From Pythium myriotylum (lineage: Eukaryota > Oomycota > Peronosporomycetes > Pythiales > Pythiaceae), in NCBI GenBank assembly GCA_023091665.1, contig JALJCQ010000022.1:558001-622000 (forward strand): a stretch of DNA of 64,000 nt. The letters are read 5' to 3'. Shown one piece after another: positions 11,174 to 21,199 of this stretch. Made by a program: the position numbers and the translations under genes. The first letter of the stretch is position 1. Every line of letters begins with the position of its first letter. The notes under the pieces are model-generated. The model had not been told where the DNA came from and searched no databases. It saw nothing but the letters and a program-made list of their open reading frames with translations.

Positions 11174-11794
11174 CGTACCAGTATTGGGAATGCCGCGTGC
11201 ACCTTTATAATCCTTGCGTTCGCTTGACAGTTCTTCATCTGCATGTCGTAAGCTTTACTGATAGCACAACTTATAAAGTTGTGACATCAATGAATGGAAT
11301 TGCTTGTCTGTCTCTGGCTCACATGCACACACACGACGTTAACACTGTTTGCCGTTGGTGTGTGGTCCCGCAGCATCGAGACCAGTGGACAGACGAAGCC
11401 ACGAACACCGAGGCAAACAGCTTCGTCGACCACCTGCAAACTATGTACTGTAGCATTCTCTTAATTCACCACAGATCGCCGACCTTCCTGCATCTGATTT
11501 CGGGTCATCGCAACGGTTCCGCGCCTGATGGCGATGGGATTGGTAAAGTGATGATTCTGACAATAGTAATAGCTCCAATCGCAAAATTTACAAAACTGTG
11601 GTCCACACTATCTCCAACCGTACATAATGTGGGCCACATGATTTTGGGGCCTAGACCGTTAGAAGAGCTCCATCAGTTGATGGAAGCGACAAAGCTGTCG
11701 CCACCATGGTGGGTTCTCGACCGTCCTCCTCCTCTCTCCTCTCCCGGCTCTCGCCTCATGCCTTCTCTCTGTGTATCTGCGCCGACAGGTCCGC
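11174..11794. other. Intergenic, nothing recognised
   Basis: Spacer between two same-strand genes. An open frame of 234 codons overlaps it but has no domain and runs into the next gene in another frame. An ATG in strong context (ACCATGG, 11706) opens a different frame from the downstream gene and may belong to a leader or an upstream exon; the CAG|GT at about 11789 could be a splice acceptor. Confidence 0.5.
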
Positions 11795-13423
11795 ATGCGA
11801 TTCCAGTACCCGCAGGCGCCGCAGCCCAAGCCGCAGCGCTTCCCCGTCGGCACGCGCGTCGCGAATCCGCTTGAAGGCCGCACGGGCCACATCGAAGGCT
11901 TCGACAGCAACGCCGGCGTCTACCACCTCGTGTTCAACGACGGCCACCAAGACGACGTCCCAGACGCCGAGGTCGACCGCTTCGTCATCCGCAAGCCCGC
12001 GCCGCCACCGGCAGTGGGCGCAGCGACAAGAGAGGACGTCCCAGGAGATGACGAGGACGACGACCCGCAGAAGCTCATCGGCGTGGCCGTGCTCAAGACC
12101 ATCCGTGATTACGAAGGCAACGAGACGCGGATCGGCGGATGCGTCGAGACGTACCTGCCGACGACGGGGTACTATCGAGTCGTGTACGAGAACGGGTTTG
12201 TAGAGGACATGCGGCCTGAGGACACGCGCAAGGCCATCGAGCGAGCCACGCGCAAGCGCAAGGCGAACGAGCGAGGTGACCGAGAAGAAAAGGATCCGGA
12301 GGACAGTGAGGCGAGGAAAAAGCAAAGAATCGGACTGCAGCCAGACGATCCACGCGAGCGCCTTGAGACGCAGCGTCTTCCGAGTCGACAGGCCGCCTAT
12401 GATATTGTGCGCAAGGTCTTGCGCGCGATTCTTATCCAAGGTGACGTCAAGCCGCTTCGCACTGAGAAACAGCGCATGACGTTGTCGAACGAGGACGTCA
12501 AGCCTAAGAAGGCGTTGGAGAATTTTGTGGACGCGGATGGCCTCAAGTTTCTGCAGAAGGTGCTTACAATGTGGATGAAAAAGACTGAGACCCACGCTGG
12601 AGCAATGCTCGTGCTCAAGATCCTGGCAGCGTTACCAGGCATCACGGCAGAACTCGTGTTAGCAAGCCAAATTGGCAAGACGCTGCGAGGCATCTGTCGC
12701 CTGAGTCGCCAACATGATCACATCGATCCAGCACTTGGAGATCTGGCCGAGTGGGTCATCGTCTCGTGGAAACGCGAAGTTCTTTCCAAGTCCATGTCGT
12801 CATCTGCGAGGACGTTAACAAACCAGCAAGCAGCCGAGTCGCAGGGATCCAAACAGCCTGCGCTATACTTGCTTCCTGCCGCAGTCGAGAAGAAACTCAA
12901 AGAGCGAGAGGCGATGACTGCGCACCTGCACAAATTGCTTACGAGTGAGCCTGAGCTACCAGCCACGACCGATGAGCCGGCGATTTTCTTGGCGAACTAC
13001 AACTCGCTTGGGTCCATTGACAAACGACGACCACGTCGGCAGATTATTCACATCGAATCTCTTGTCGAACGAGTTCGGAAGAATCACGAGGAACAGGCGA
13101 AGGCGACAGACGACGAAGATAATGGTGATGATGAGGCGGGCGCAGATTCAGAACAACGTCGCATCCGTTTCCGTCGTCGCGACGAAGTTATCCTCTTCAG
13201 TATCCACATGGCTCCTGTCAAGATGATGGCTACAGACCGTACGAAGATAATGGAGGCGATACGCCAGCGAAGCAACTCGAACGATGACGGAATGCGCGAT
13301 GGACACACTGAGGAGACTGCGGTGAAGCTACCACCCCCAAATAAGCTCTCAGCTCCAGTCAAGCCAATTCTGAAGGTGCGAAAACATGTTATTGTGCCTT
13401 TTAACCGGATTTTGTGGACGTAA
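11795..13423 (+). CDS. Nuclear protein with two Tudor-like modules and a TFIIS-N/LW-like domain
   Basis: 542 residues from the ATG at 11795. Residues 16-64 (VGTRVANPLEGRTGHIEGF...YHLVFNDGHQDDV) and about 94-146 (GVAVLKTIRDYEGN...GYYRVVYENGFVEDM) look like two related small beta-barrel Tudor/Agenet-type modules. A basic stretch (153-178, RKRK and RKKQR) is a likely nuclear localisation signal. Residues about 240-330 form a helical region with an LW/TFIIS-N signature: LPGITAELVLASQIGKTLRGI, then a conserved-looking LAEWVIVSWKREV. An acidic linker and a basic C-terminal segment follow. The combination suggests a chromatin or transcription-elongation factor that reads histone marks and contacts the polymerase machinery. 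I do not recognise a named orthologue. The true start could lie in an upstream exon. Confidence 0.75.
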   Translation: MRFQYPQAPQPKPQRFPVGTRVANPLEGRTGHIEGFDSNAGVYHLVFNDGHQDDVPDAEVDRFVIRKPAPPPAVGAATREDVPGDDEDDDPQKLIGVAVLKTIRDYEGNETRIGGCVETYLPTTGYYRVVYENGFVEDMRPEDTRKAIERATRKRKANERGDREEKDPEDSEARKKQRIGLQPDDPRERLETQRLPSRQAAYDIVRKVLRAILIQGDVKPLRTEKQRMTLSNEDVKPKKALENFVDADGLKFLQKVLTMWMKKTETHAGAMLVLKILAALPGITAELVLASQIGKTLRGICRLSRQHDHIDPALGDLAEWVIVSWKREVLSKSMSSSARTLTNQQAAESQGSKQPALYLLPAAVEKKLKEREAMTAHLHKLLTSEPELPATTDEPAIFLANYNSLGSIDKRRPRRQIIHIESLVERVRKNHEEQAKATDDEDNGDDEAGADSEQRRIRFRRRDEVILFSIHMAPVKMMATDRTKIMEAIRQRSNSNDDGMRDGHTEETAVKLPPPNKLSAPVKPILKVRKHVIVPFNRILWT

Positions 13424-14622
13424 TGGACTCGTCAAGAGTTGATCCTGTATTGACCGTAAGTTATTCAATACGTGAAAAACCATTTACGTCAAAGAGCACT
13501 GAGCAATATCTCTCTGTCTGAGGACTAATGTACTCAAGCATGCCGTAAGCATGCCTTACCACATTGAAGTTGGCCACCTGCAGACTAGATTTATTCAGCG
13601 GAATGGTCCAAAGCTTGCTTCCAGTGGTAAGGCGACTTCGAAAATCGTGTGCGACTACGCTCTGAACCCAATTCTGTCCCTCCGATCCCATCCCATCCTG
13701 AGTTCGGTTCATTCGATAAAAGCTTTCTTCTTCCGTGCTAGAGCGAAGTTTGGAGGATGCAATCGAAGTCAATGTCTTCCAATTGAAAGTTTCAGCCAGA
13801 ACTTTCTTCATGAAACTTTCGTCGCGACAAAAGTCGACGACCAAATTCCTCCAATGCAAAACAGCGCCCGGCACAGGTCGAAGATCGCCCATCCGTCGTG
13901 CGTCACTAACGCGACTCAACTTCCGTCAGTAGTGAGCTCAATGCGGAGATTACTCGGCTCGAGAAGGATTACTTCCTCTCGAAAAGACCATGGAGCTGAA
14001 TCTAAAATGCTGTGAAAAAGTCACACCGAATCTCAAGAGAAACAGCTGCAGAATCCATCACCAACACAGGACGAAACGAATCTCCAGACGAGTTTCGTCG
14101 TTGCCTGTTGGTGTGACAGGCCATCAGAAAAGCCTGCGCCAGAGTGGTCCACTCGTGCCGGACGATCGACCTTTCATGCGCATTCGATGGCCACCACACC
14201 GGCATCTCTTCTCGCGCCATGAATAATAAAATAATCTCCACGTGAGATCTGAATGCAATCAATCTCCCATTTGTCATCCACGTGGCCGTGAGTTTCTCAG
14301 GTTGAAGCGGCGGAAACGGAAGCTGGGCGAGTTGAAGAAGGCAGAGAATAGTCTTCGGACCTGTCCATCCACCGCCTTTTGCCCAAGTCAGAGCCCCAGT
14401 CACCACGAATCTTCTGTCTCCTTCGGAGAAATCCCAGGCATCCACAGTCTCACAAAAAAAAAATTATCTGTTGACCGAGAGCGAGAGAGAACGTCTCCAG
14501 AGACTTCGACATGGTTGACAATCCCTGACCTCGGCCGTCCCGGCGGTTCTCTCTCCGTCTCTCGTCGTTGCCATAATCCAATCTTCCGTCCAGCAACGCA
14601 AGTCGGCTCTCTTCGCTTCAGT
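13424..14622. other. Intergenic with an unassigned minus-strand frame
   Basis: A minus-strand frame 13461-13892 (143 codons from an ATG, beginning MGDLRPVPGAVLHWRNLVV) and one at 14002-14445 have mixed amino-acid composition but no recognisable family and no clear start or promoter. They may be relics or chance. The last ~380 bp is the 5' region of the second acid phosphatase; the frame that extends the phosphatase upstream is probably non-coding. Confidence 0.4.
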
Positions 14623-16146
14623 ATGCTGCGATCTCTAAGTGTGCTCGCGCTCTGCGCCGCGGCCTCCGTGGTGGCCCAGACCGGCCCGATCGACGACGCC
14701 GCCTGCGTCTTCAAGCTCTCCAAGTTCAGATGCGAGCCCAACGCTCTCTGCTCGTACCAGTACCGCTTCGGCGACCTCACGCCCAACCAGTCATGTCGCG
14801 TGAGGCCGTTCGCGAACAAGCTGCCGCAGCAGATCCACCTCGCGTATGCTGGCGCTTCGGCCGGCACGGCCATGACCATCTCGTGGGCCACGTTTGACCT
14901 CGTTGCAGATAGCACAGTCTGGATCGGCTCGTCGGCAGATAACCTCATTCGCCGCCCGGACGTCCAGGTCGCGAGCGCGTCGTACTACTCCGAGGGCAAG
15001 TACTCGCTGTACCAGAACCACGCGACGGTCCCGGGTCTCACACCCAACACCCGGTACTACTACAAGGTTGGCAGCGCTTCTGACTCCAACACCGTGAGTG
15101 AGGTCGCGTCATTCACGACGGCGCGTGCTAGCTCGGACACGACTCCGTTTGAGGTTGCCGTGTACGGAGACCTCGGCTTCGGTGACAAGGGCGAGGCGTC
15201 GGCTGCGTACATCAACACGCTCGGCGACAAGCTCTCATTCATTTATCACATCGGAGACATCAGCTACGCCGACGATGACTTCCTGAACCCGTCACAGGCG
15301 CTTGGCTTCTTCTACGAGGAGGTGTACAACAAGTGGATGAACTCGATGATGCCGATCATGACGCAAGTTCCGTACATGGTCACCGTGGGCAACCACGAGG
15401 CCGAGTGCCACTCGCCAGCTTGTCTCGTGTCGCAGTACAAGAAGGATCACCTTGGCAACTACACGGCGTACAACGCTCGCTTCAAGATGCCGTCAGCTGA
15501 TTCCAAGGGCACTAAGAACATGTGGTACTCGTTCGACTACGGACCGGTCCACGTCACGACCATCTCGTCCGAGACCGACTACACTGGCTTCCCATCGAAT
15601 GGATACACGCTGACCAACAAAAACGGTAACTTTGGCAACCAACTTGCATGGCTCGAGGCCGACCTGCAGAAGGCTGCTGCCAACCGAGCCAACGTACCAT
15701 GGATCTTCGTCGGTATGCACCGTCCGATCTACCACCGCGCCGACACGGACGCCAACGGCAAGCCCACAGGCGATTCGCTCACGCTGCAGACGGCGTTTGA
15801 AGCTCTGTTGATCAAGTACGGTGTGGATGTCGTCTTTGCTGGCCACGAGCACGAGTACGAACGTCACTTGCCGATCGCCAACGGCACGGCCGTCTCTGAC
15901 GGCGTCTCGGCTGATGGTAAGACTTACACCAACCCGAAGGCTCCTGTCTACATCGTCACTGGTGGCCCAGGCAACCCGGAGGCCAACAAAGTCACAGGCG
16001 CCGACAACACTGTACCGTGGAACGTTTTCCAGTCGGCCGACTACGGCATCACCACCATGCGCGTCACTCGCAACAGCCTCACGTTCCAGTACCTCACGAC
16101 GCCTGGCGCACAGGTGCTGGATGAGTTTATCATCACCAAGAACTAA
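14623..16146 (+). CDS. Secreted purple acid phosphatase, copy 2
   Basis: 507 residues from the ATG at 14623, chosen because it starts a signal peptide (MLRSLSVLALCAAASVVAQ). The frame upstream lacks signal-peptide character and is very Ser/Arg-rich. The layout matches copy 1: Cys-rich N-terminal stretch, fibronectin-like N domain, then the metallophosphatase core with GDLG (182-185), GDISY (211-215), GNHE, VGMH and GHEH all intact. Nearly all differences from copy 1 are conservative or lie in the first 60 residues and surface loops. It is therefore a functional paralogue, probably an apoplastic phosphatase with the same chemistry. The two copies lie about 9 kb apart in opposite orientation with unrelated genes between them. 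Single exon. Confidence 0.95.
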   Translation: MLRSLSVLALCAAASVVAQTGPIDDAACVFKLSKFRCEPNALCSYQYRFGDLTPNQSCRVRPFANKLPQQIHLAYAGASAGTAMTISWATFDLVADSTVWIGSSADNLIRRPDVQVASASYYSEGKYSLYQNHATVPGLTPNTRYYYKVGSASDSNTVSEVASFTTARASSDTTPFEVAVYGDLGFGDKGEASAAYINTLGDKLSFIYHIGDISYADDDFLNPSQALGFFYEEVYNKWMNSMMPIMTQVPYMVTVGNHEAECHSPACLVSQYKKDHLGNYTAYNARFKMPSADSKGTKNMWYSFDYGPVHVTTISSETDYTGFPSNGYTLTNKNGNFGNQLAWLEADLQKAAANRANVPWIFVGMHRPIYHRADTDANGKPTGDSLTLQTAFEALLIKYGVDVVFAGHEHEYERHLPIANGTAVSDGVSADGKTYTNPKAPVYIVTGGPGNPEANKVTGADNTVPWNVFQSADYGITTMRVTRNSLTFQYLTTPGAQVLDEFIITKN

Positions 16147-16249
16147 ACCTTAGGCCGTATCCTTCGTTTTTGAAACCTTCGTCACCGTGAATCAAACAAT
16201 ATAGTAGTTTTGGAGAATTGCACTCACACGTGTGACCTGGTGGAGGAGG

Positions 16250-18340
16250 CTAGAGAACAATGATGGGTTGCTGGGCGTCGCACAATTCCAGATGTCTCCT
16301 TCGAGCTCGACGCAAGTAGATTTCCACGGCGAGGAGAACACCAATGACCACGCTACAACCAGCAACAAGTCCTATGACTAGAACGACACCCCAATCCCCA
16401 CTGATGGCACCGTTTGAATCACTACTCGTGAGTTTGTTGACAGCCGTCCAGGGATCTTCTCCCGACGAAGTTGAGCCAGCAATATCTGCGTCAGGCAGGG
16501 AATCAGGAGGTGGTGGTGGCAGCAAGCGATCGAACGGTGGCCAATTGTCTGGTGATAGCGTCGAATATGGAGCTAATTCACCACTCGCCTCTCCTTCTGA
16601 AGGGGGTTGTGATTGGGTAGACGCCATTTCAGGATCTTTAGTCAGACTATCTGAGTTGCTGCTGACAATCTGATCGGGCATTGGCGTGGCAATGGCACCC
16701 CCGCTACTAGACATTTTTCCTTTCCAGTCAGCTTGCTTTGTGGCAATCGGGATGAGAGTTGCCTCTGGATTCAACGTCTGGAGCGTTCCAGCCGCGACAG
16801 CTAAGTCAACAGTAGTCGATGCGGTTGTCGAAATAACCGACTGTGTTGGTGGTGGCAAATCTGGAGGTTGAGTTGACACAGGGGCAAAAGAAGGTTGGTA
16901 TGGGGGTACCGGATGCGGCGTTGACTCTGGAACTGAAGTGGACGGTTCTTCGCTGACGGTTTCCGTCGATGAAGTTGTTTCCGGTTGAGTGGTTTGAGGT
17001 ACACTCGCTGAGGTAAGATCGAGTGGAACAGGAGTTGGCGAGGGCAGTTCCATTTTCGAATCCTTCATACTCGAGAGGAGTGTCTCCGGAACTTCATTCT
17101 CTGGCTGTGCTACTGGAGCTTTCGGAGAAGGTGACGCAAGATTTGGTGGAGAAGCGACCTCGAGTGAATTATAGACCTCTGGGGGTTCCTCAACTGAAGA
17201 GATCGCGGTCGATTTAATTGATGGAGTCTCAGTCGGGATGTCCTTTGCATTTGTATCGATATGATCAGCAGTCGCATTATAGTCGAACTCCCCACGAATC
17301 ATTTCCAGCTCTTCAGTTGGTTTTGGCGACGAATCGATCGTGGCTCTATGCAGTGGTTGCTCTGAGCTTGAACTACTGGAAACCAACACGGAAGTGATTA
17401 GCTGCCCCGAGTTCTCTTCGCTAGCAAGCGCTGGTGCAGAATCGACAAGGGTAGTAGAAGAGGGGTCTTCGACAGCTCTTCCTTCTGCACGTCCAGCATT
17501 GAGTGATGTCAATTGGGGTTTTGTCGGATTTGGTGACGGCGATTCATATTGACTTGGCGGTAGAGTGGTGCTTAACTCAGGCAATGGAGCTTCACTAGCT
17601 CGCGGCTCACTCGATACAACGGATTCATTTGAGATACGTCCTGAACCCGAGGCCTGAGTCATAACCACCGGAGTACTCGTGGGATCGCTAGTGCCAGTCG
17701 GAAGTGATATCAAAAATTCATTCGTGGTTGGCTGCGTAGTCACAGATGGGGGAGTTTGTGGTAGAGGACGCGTCGTCGGCGTTGGCACTGGCAGCTTGGT
17801 CCCTGCTGCAGCCGTCATAGACAATTCATCACTAGTTGCCGCGAATGTAGATGGTTCGGTTGACGAGGGATCTTGACTCGCGATGTGCTGAGGTGGCGAC
17901 ACAGTCGATACTTCGGTCGATTGATCCTGTGTTGGTGTTGGTGCTGGTGCGGAACTCTCATTTTCCGCTGGCGCTGATCTAATATCAGAAAGCAGCGGGA
18001 TCTCGCTCGGTTTGCTCGTGAGCTCGTGGGCTGCCTCTCCTAAACCTTGTGCGGAACCTAACGTTGGCTCTGCCTGGTTCTTCGCCTGGCGAGTTGTGGG
18101 ATCAGCTTCTCGCGTCGGTTCAGGAGTCATCACTGGCGTAATCGTGGCTTTGGGATGCATTGTTGGCGTCAGTGCAATGGATGCAAGTACTGGAAAGAGC
18201 GGATCTGCCGTCAAGGCGACCGGTTCGCCCACGACGGAGGTCTCAGGAAGCCGAGTCGCCACGCCATTCTCCGGCGCTTCTGTCGCTCGCGACCACCGCA
18301 CAACGGCCGCCGCCAGCAGCGCGAGATGTCTCGTGCGCAT
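16250..18340 (-). CDS. Ser/Thr/Pro-rich mucin-like single-pass membrane protein
   Basis: 696 residues from the ATG at 18340, which opens a signal peptide (MRTRHLALLAAAVVRWSRATEA); the codons before it start at a TTG only. The ectodomain (about 25-645) is a disordered Ser/Thr/Pro/Glu-rich sequence, without cysteine pairs or a tidy repeat unit, and looks heavily O-glycosylated. Near the C-terminus a hydrophobic helix (GDWGVVLVIGLVAGCSVVIGV onward) is followed by a basic stop-transfer (RRARRRH) and a short tail ending QQPIIVL. This gives a type I surface mucin. Unlike its neighbours it lacks the eight-cysteine domain, but shares their stalk-helix-tail plan and orientation. Function unknown; adhesion, wall tethering or sensing are possible. 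Confidence 0.8.
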   Translation of the reverse strand: MRTRHLALLAAAVVRWSRATEAPENGVATRLPETSVVGEPVALTADPLFPVLASIALTPTMHPKATITPVMTPEPTREADPTTRQAKNQAEPTLGSAQGLGEAAHELTSKPSEIPLLSDIRSAPAENESSAPAPTPTQDQSTEVSTVSPPQHIASQDPSSTEPSTFAATSDELSMTAAAGTKLPVPTPTTRPLPQTPPSVTTQPTTNEFLISLPTGTSDPTSTPVVMTQASGSGRISNESVVSSEPRASEAPLPELSTTLPPSQYESPSPNPTKPQLTSLNAGRAEGRAVEDPSSTTLVDSAPALASEENSGQLITSVLVSSSSSSEQPLHRATIDSSPKPTEELEMIRGEFDYNATADHIDTNAKDIPTETPSIKSTAISSVEEPPEVYNSLEVASPPNLASPSPKAPVAQPENEVPETLLSSMKDSKMELPSPTPVPLDLTSASVPQTTQPETTSSTETVSEEPSTSVPESTPHPVPPYQPSFAPVSTQPPDLPPPTQSVISTTASTTVDLAVAAGTLQTLNPEATLIPIATKQADWKGKMSSSGGAIATPMPDQIVSSNSDSLTKDPEMASTQSQPPSEGEASGELAPYSTLSPDNWPPFDRLLPPPPPDSLPDADIAGSTSSGEDPWTAVNKLTSSDSNGAISGDWGVVLVIGLVAGCSVVIGVLLAVEIYLRRARRRHLELCDAQQPIIVL

Positions 18341-18625
18341 CGTCGAGTGGCCGAGTACGCGTGGCCATCGCAACGGCGTTCAACGAAACCCACGGCGTCG
18401 GCATCCGCGGACTCTTCCTCGAAGGTGCCGCCGTGAATCCTTCCGACTCCATGATGGATTCGAGCCGTGCCAATAAACGGTTAAAACATACCCGACTCGA
18501 ACTGAGATGTATGCGAAATCAGATCTGTGTTCGTTCACATAGAATCAGTTTTTGGAAGGTTATAACTGTGCAAAGGCCGTGTCAATTCGTGGGCGAAAAA
18601 CTACATCCTGGGATGCTGCTGCTGA

Positions 18626-19159
18626 CTACTCGACTCGCGGTGTGAGCGGCGACGGAAACGCGTTGGGCGAGAGCATGGCCTCGCGATGTCTCTTGGTGGT
18701 ACGCACGACAGCTGCGATGGCCGCTGCGGCAGCAACCACGCCGATGACGACGATAGTCGTTTTTCCAGGCGAGATGGAGGACTCCTTGTCTTCGGTTGAA
18801 GCGGCGAGCTCGACTGCTGCTGCTGATCCTCCAGTGCTGGATCGAAGAGACTTGGCTTGAGCCTCCCAAACGCATTCCCATTGCTGAGAGGCGAGTCGTG
18901 TGCATGTGGAGTCGGCTGGTGCGATACATTCGCCAGTGTTTGTGAAACTCTTGAGCGTGTGGTCACAGTTGATTTTAGTGGCATCGCCTCGTTTGGGGCA
19001 GTGGAATCCAGTTGGAATGTCACCGAAACCACCACAAACGGGGCCTTGGATGCAGTACGTAGCGTCCGCCTGGATACGGACGGCCTCGCAACTCGCTGCC
19101 GTCGTCGTCGCCACAAAGCTGCACGCCAACAGCAAAGCGAGGAAAGTCACACGTGACAT
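18626..19159 (-). CDS. Eight-cysteine domain membrane protein, short-stalk member
   Basis: 177 residues. A signal peptide (MSRVTFLALLLACSFVATTTA) is followed at once by the complete eight-Cys domain (about 24-97, spacing 11-5-11-10-12-7-9), a short stalk (about 98-128), a hydrophobic helix (TTIVVIGVVAAAAAIAAVV) and a basic tail ending SPLTPRVE. This is the most divergent intact domain of the set: it has PKRGDATKIN where others have GDVAVKD, and QQWECVW for TGAWGCVW. All eight cysteines are nevertheless present, which fixes the family pattern. An Inr-like motif lies 19 bp upstream of the ATG. I know no named family for the domain; function unknown. Confidence 0.85.
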   Translation of the reverse strand: MSRVTFLALLLACSFVATTTAASCEAVRIQADATYCIQGPVCGGFGDIPTGFHCPKRGDATKINCDHTLKSFTNTGECIAPADSTCTRLASQQWECVWEAQAKSLRSSTGGSAAAVELAASTEDKESSISPGKTTIVVIGVVAAAAAIAAVVRTTKRHREAMLSPNAFPSPLTPRVE

Positions 19160-19177
19160 TGGCGGGGCGAAAGTGGT

Positions 19178-19191
19178 AGATTGAGAAATGA
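19178..19191 (-). promoter_or_regulatory. Inr-like start-site motif
   Basis: On the minus strand reads TCATTTCTCAATCT, close to the oomycete initiator consensus, followed by a pyrimidine-rich CCACTTTCGCC. It is 19 bp before the ATG of the 177-residue eight-Cys protein. Confidence 0.6.
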
Positions 19192-19804
19192 GCGATTGCC
19201 CAGGACTTGCACAGGCCCACAGAAGAAGTTCAGATCTTCTTGAATGAGTTTAAGGTCATCCGAAATAGTTTCAGATCAATATCCAGGAAGACACGCGCTT
19301 GGCTCACGGGTGAGTTCGGAGATTGTGTACATCAGTTGGACATCCATTATTACGGCCGTGCAAAGCACAGAAGCGACCAGCCACAGCAGCTGTTTCGTTG
19401 TTTCTGCGCTCCTTATATCATCACTCAGTGCATGTTGTTGATCAAGCAAGTATCCCTACATACGTAGACAGTAAGGACGACTCGAAAAAAATACATGTAT
19501 GTGGCACATTTCTCTAGAATGGGAAAGCAAGACGAGGTCGTGGAGATGGCTCTAATTGTTCGAAGTTGATTCTTCATTGTTCAGCTCTCGGCCGTTGGTC
19601 ATGGCGTGGCGATCAGCAACTGATTAGATATTGTAAGGTTGGGATCTCTCTTCACCTGCCACTTCATCGTGCGAACTGTCATTCACTCGGGCGATGACGC
19701 TCCCCAATTGGTGGTGCTGTTTCCTCACTCGAATCGACCGGCTGCTCTGGAGTGTGGCGATCTGGCGCTTTGTGAGGTCGCCTGCATCGTTTTATATCCA
19801 ATGC

Positions 19805-21199
19805 TCATTGTTCACCTCTCGTTGACAATTCAGCAATTGCATCGTCCAAGATCATGTTCTCCATGGAGTCCGTAATACTCGGGATGATGTCAGCCGTCGT
19901 GCAGAGCATCTGGCTCGTGAACGCGCCTACCTCCTCGGCATCTGAAGGCATGTGAGCCAAACTAACTTTCGTTTTCGGAATGATGTCACTCCGTAATGGC
20001 ACACCTCGCGTGCACACATGGACGGCTACGTGACCCTCGACGCCTTGCAGTGGGCGAAACAAAACCCATCCAGTGGTGACCGACATGGCTTGTGCATAGT
20101 CACCGTTGCATGCTGTCATGAATCCACGCCATGTCATCGCCAAGCGGTTTGGTTCGACGAACATCTTTGTCAACCCCGTTACTGTCTCCTCTTCTGCGAA
20201 GCTCGTCACAGTGTCTTGAGGGCGCAACAAAAACTTGGATCCAACAATATCATCGGCGAGGACGAATTTCTCCAGCTCTCGATTTTGACGAGCCAGCTCA
20301 ACACTTGCGGCTGGAGGAAAATAACGCTTCACTTGATCCAACGTAAACGGGAGTGCGTACGCATGACGCATCTCCACGTAAAGCCGCTCAACTCCGTTGA
20401 CTGCATGGGCCTTCACCTTCGCCGTGCTCTGGCGACGCTCAAACAACGGGATCTGCGCATCGGCGTCTACACCAGGAATCACCGTGTCAATGGCTTCGTA
20501 CGCGCGATCCATATCCATGATAAATTGCTCGAACACTTTCTCTAGATCTCCGTCTACTGCATCGCGAATAGGCCACATCGCTGGGCATGGCCGTGGCTCA
20601 AGCTGGCCAAAGAACTCACGTGCCCGATTCGACATCACGACTTGCAGAGACTTGGCGATCTGCAATTGGTGCATGAGCTTGGTCCTCAGCCGCTCGTTCT
20701 CTTTCTCGGCCGCGCTGCGCCGAGCGAACTGTCTCTTAGCCGTGGCTTTCCACGCAGTTGGTGGCGTATTGGTGTTGGCGATAGCGTTGCTTGCCATGTA
20801 TTGCGCGAGTTGATTCTGCAGGATGACGATCTGGTCGCTGAGGTAGGCTTTTTCGGCCTTGACGCGCTGGCTTTGGGGTACGCGGAATCGCTTGGGGCGC
20901 CGAGGTTTTAAACATTCGGCCGCCGCTGACGGACTCGACTTACCGGTCGTTGGAGAGGCCGGACTCGATTTACTGGTCGACGCCGGCGATGTCGGCGGCG
21001 TGCTAAAGCCCTCGGATGCAGCAGAAGAATCGGTCGCTGACTCACGTATATTGAGCGATTCGTTGAAACCCCACGGCTCGCCGGCGAGCTCGGCGAAGTC
21101 AACGTCACCGGAGGCGTCGAGGATGAGCTCGAAGGGCATGGCAGCGAAGGGGTCTTGCAGTGGATCCATGGAGGCGCTTGTCTTACTCACTTCGGTCAT
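19805..21199 (-). CDS. M96-like coiled-coil/START-like protein 1
   Basis: 464 residues. The N-terminus has an acidic-hydrophobic motif (MPFELILDASGDVDFAEL, 21-38), then a Ser-rich linker. A basic region (RRPKRFRVPQSQRVKAEKAYL, about 100-120) runs into a leucine-heptad coil. A second helical block starts at Trp150 (WKATAKRQFARRSAAEKENERL) and ends near residue 190. The C-terminal ~250 residues resemble a START-like lipid-binding fold (YVEMRHAYALPFTLDQV; TTGWVLFRPLQGVEGHVAVHV) and close with SITDSMENMILDD. In oomycetes this organisation is annotated as the M96 mating-specific family, first noticed in Phytophthora mating cultures; molecular function is not established. The basic-plus-coil part suggests DNA binding of bZIP type, but the classical N-x7-R basic signature is absent. 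Confidence 0.85.
   Translation of the reverse strand: MTEVSKTSASMDPLQDPFAAMPFELILDASGDVDFAELAGEPWGFNESLNIRESATDSSAASEGFSTPPTSPASTSKSSPASPTTGKSSPSAAAECLKPRRPKRFRVPQSQRVKAEKAYLSDQIVILQNQLAQYMASNAIANTNTPPTAWKATAKRQFARRSAAEKENERLRTKLMHQLQIAKSLQVVMSNRAREFFGQLEPRPCPAMWPIRDAVDGDLEKVFEQFIMDMDRAYEAIDTVIPGVDADAQIPLFERRQSTAKVKAHAVNGVERLYVEMRHAYALPFTLDQVKRYFPPAASVELARQNRELEKFVLADDIVGSKFLLRPQDTVTSFAEEETVTGLTKMFVEPNRLAMTWRGFMTACNGDYAQAMSVTTGWVLFRPLQGVEGHVAVHVCTRGVPLRSDIIPKTKVSLAHMPSDAEEVGAFTSQMLCTTADIIPSITDSMENMILDDAIAELSTRGEQ

Noticed and set aside
14242..14622. N-terminal extension of the second phosphatase
   Set aside because: Lacks any counterpart in copy 1, and a clean signal peptide starts at 14623, giving exactly 507 residues in both copies.
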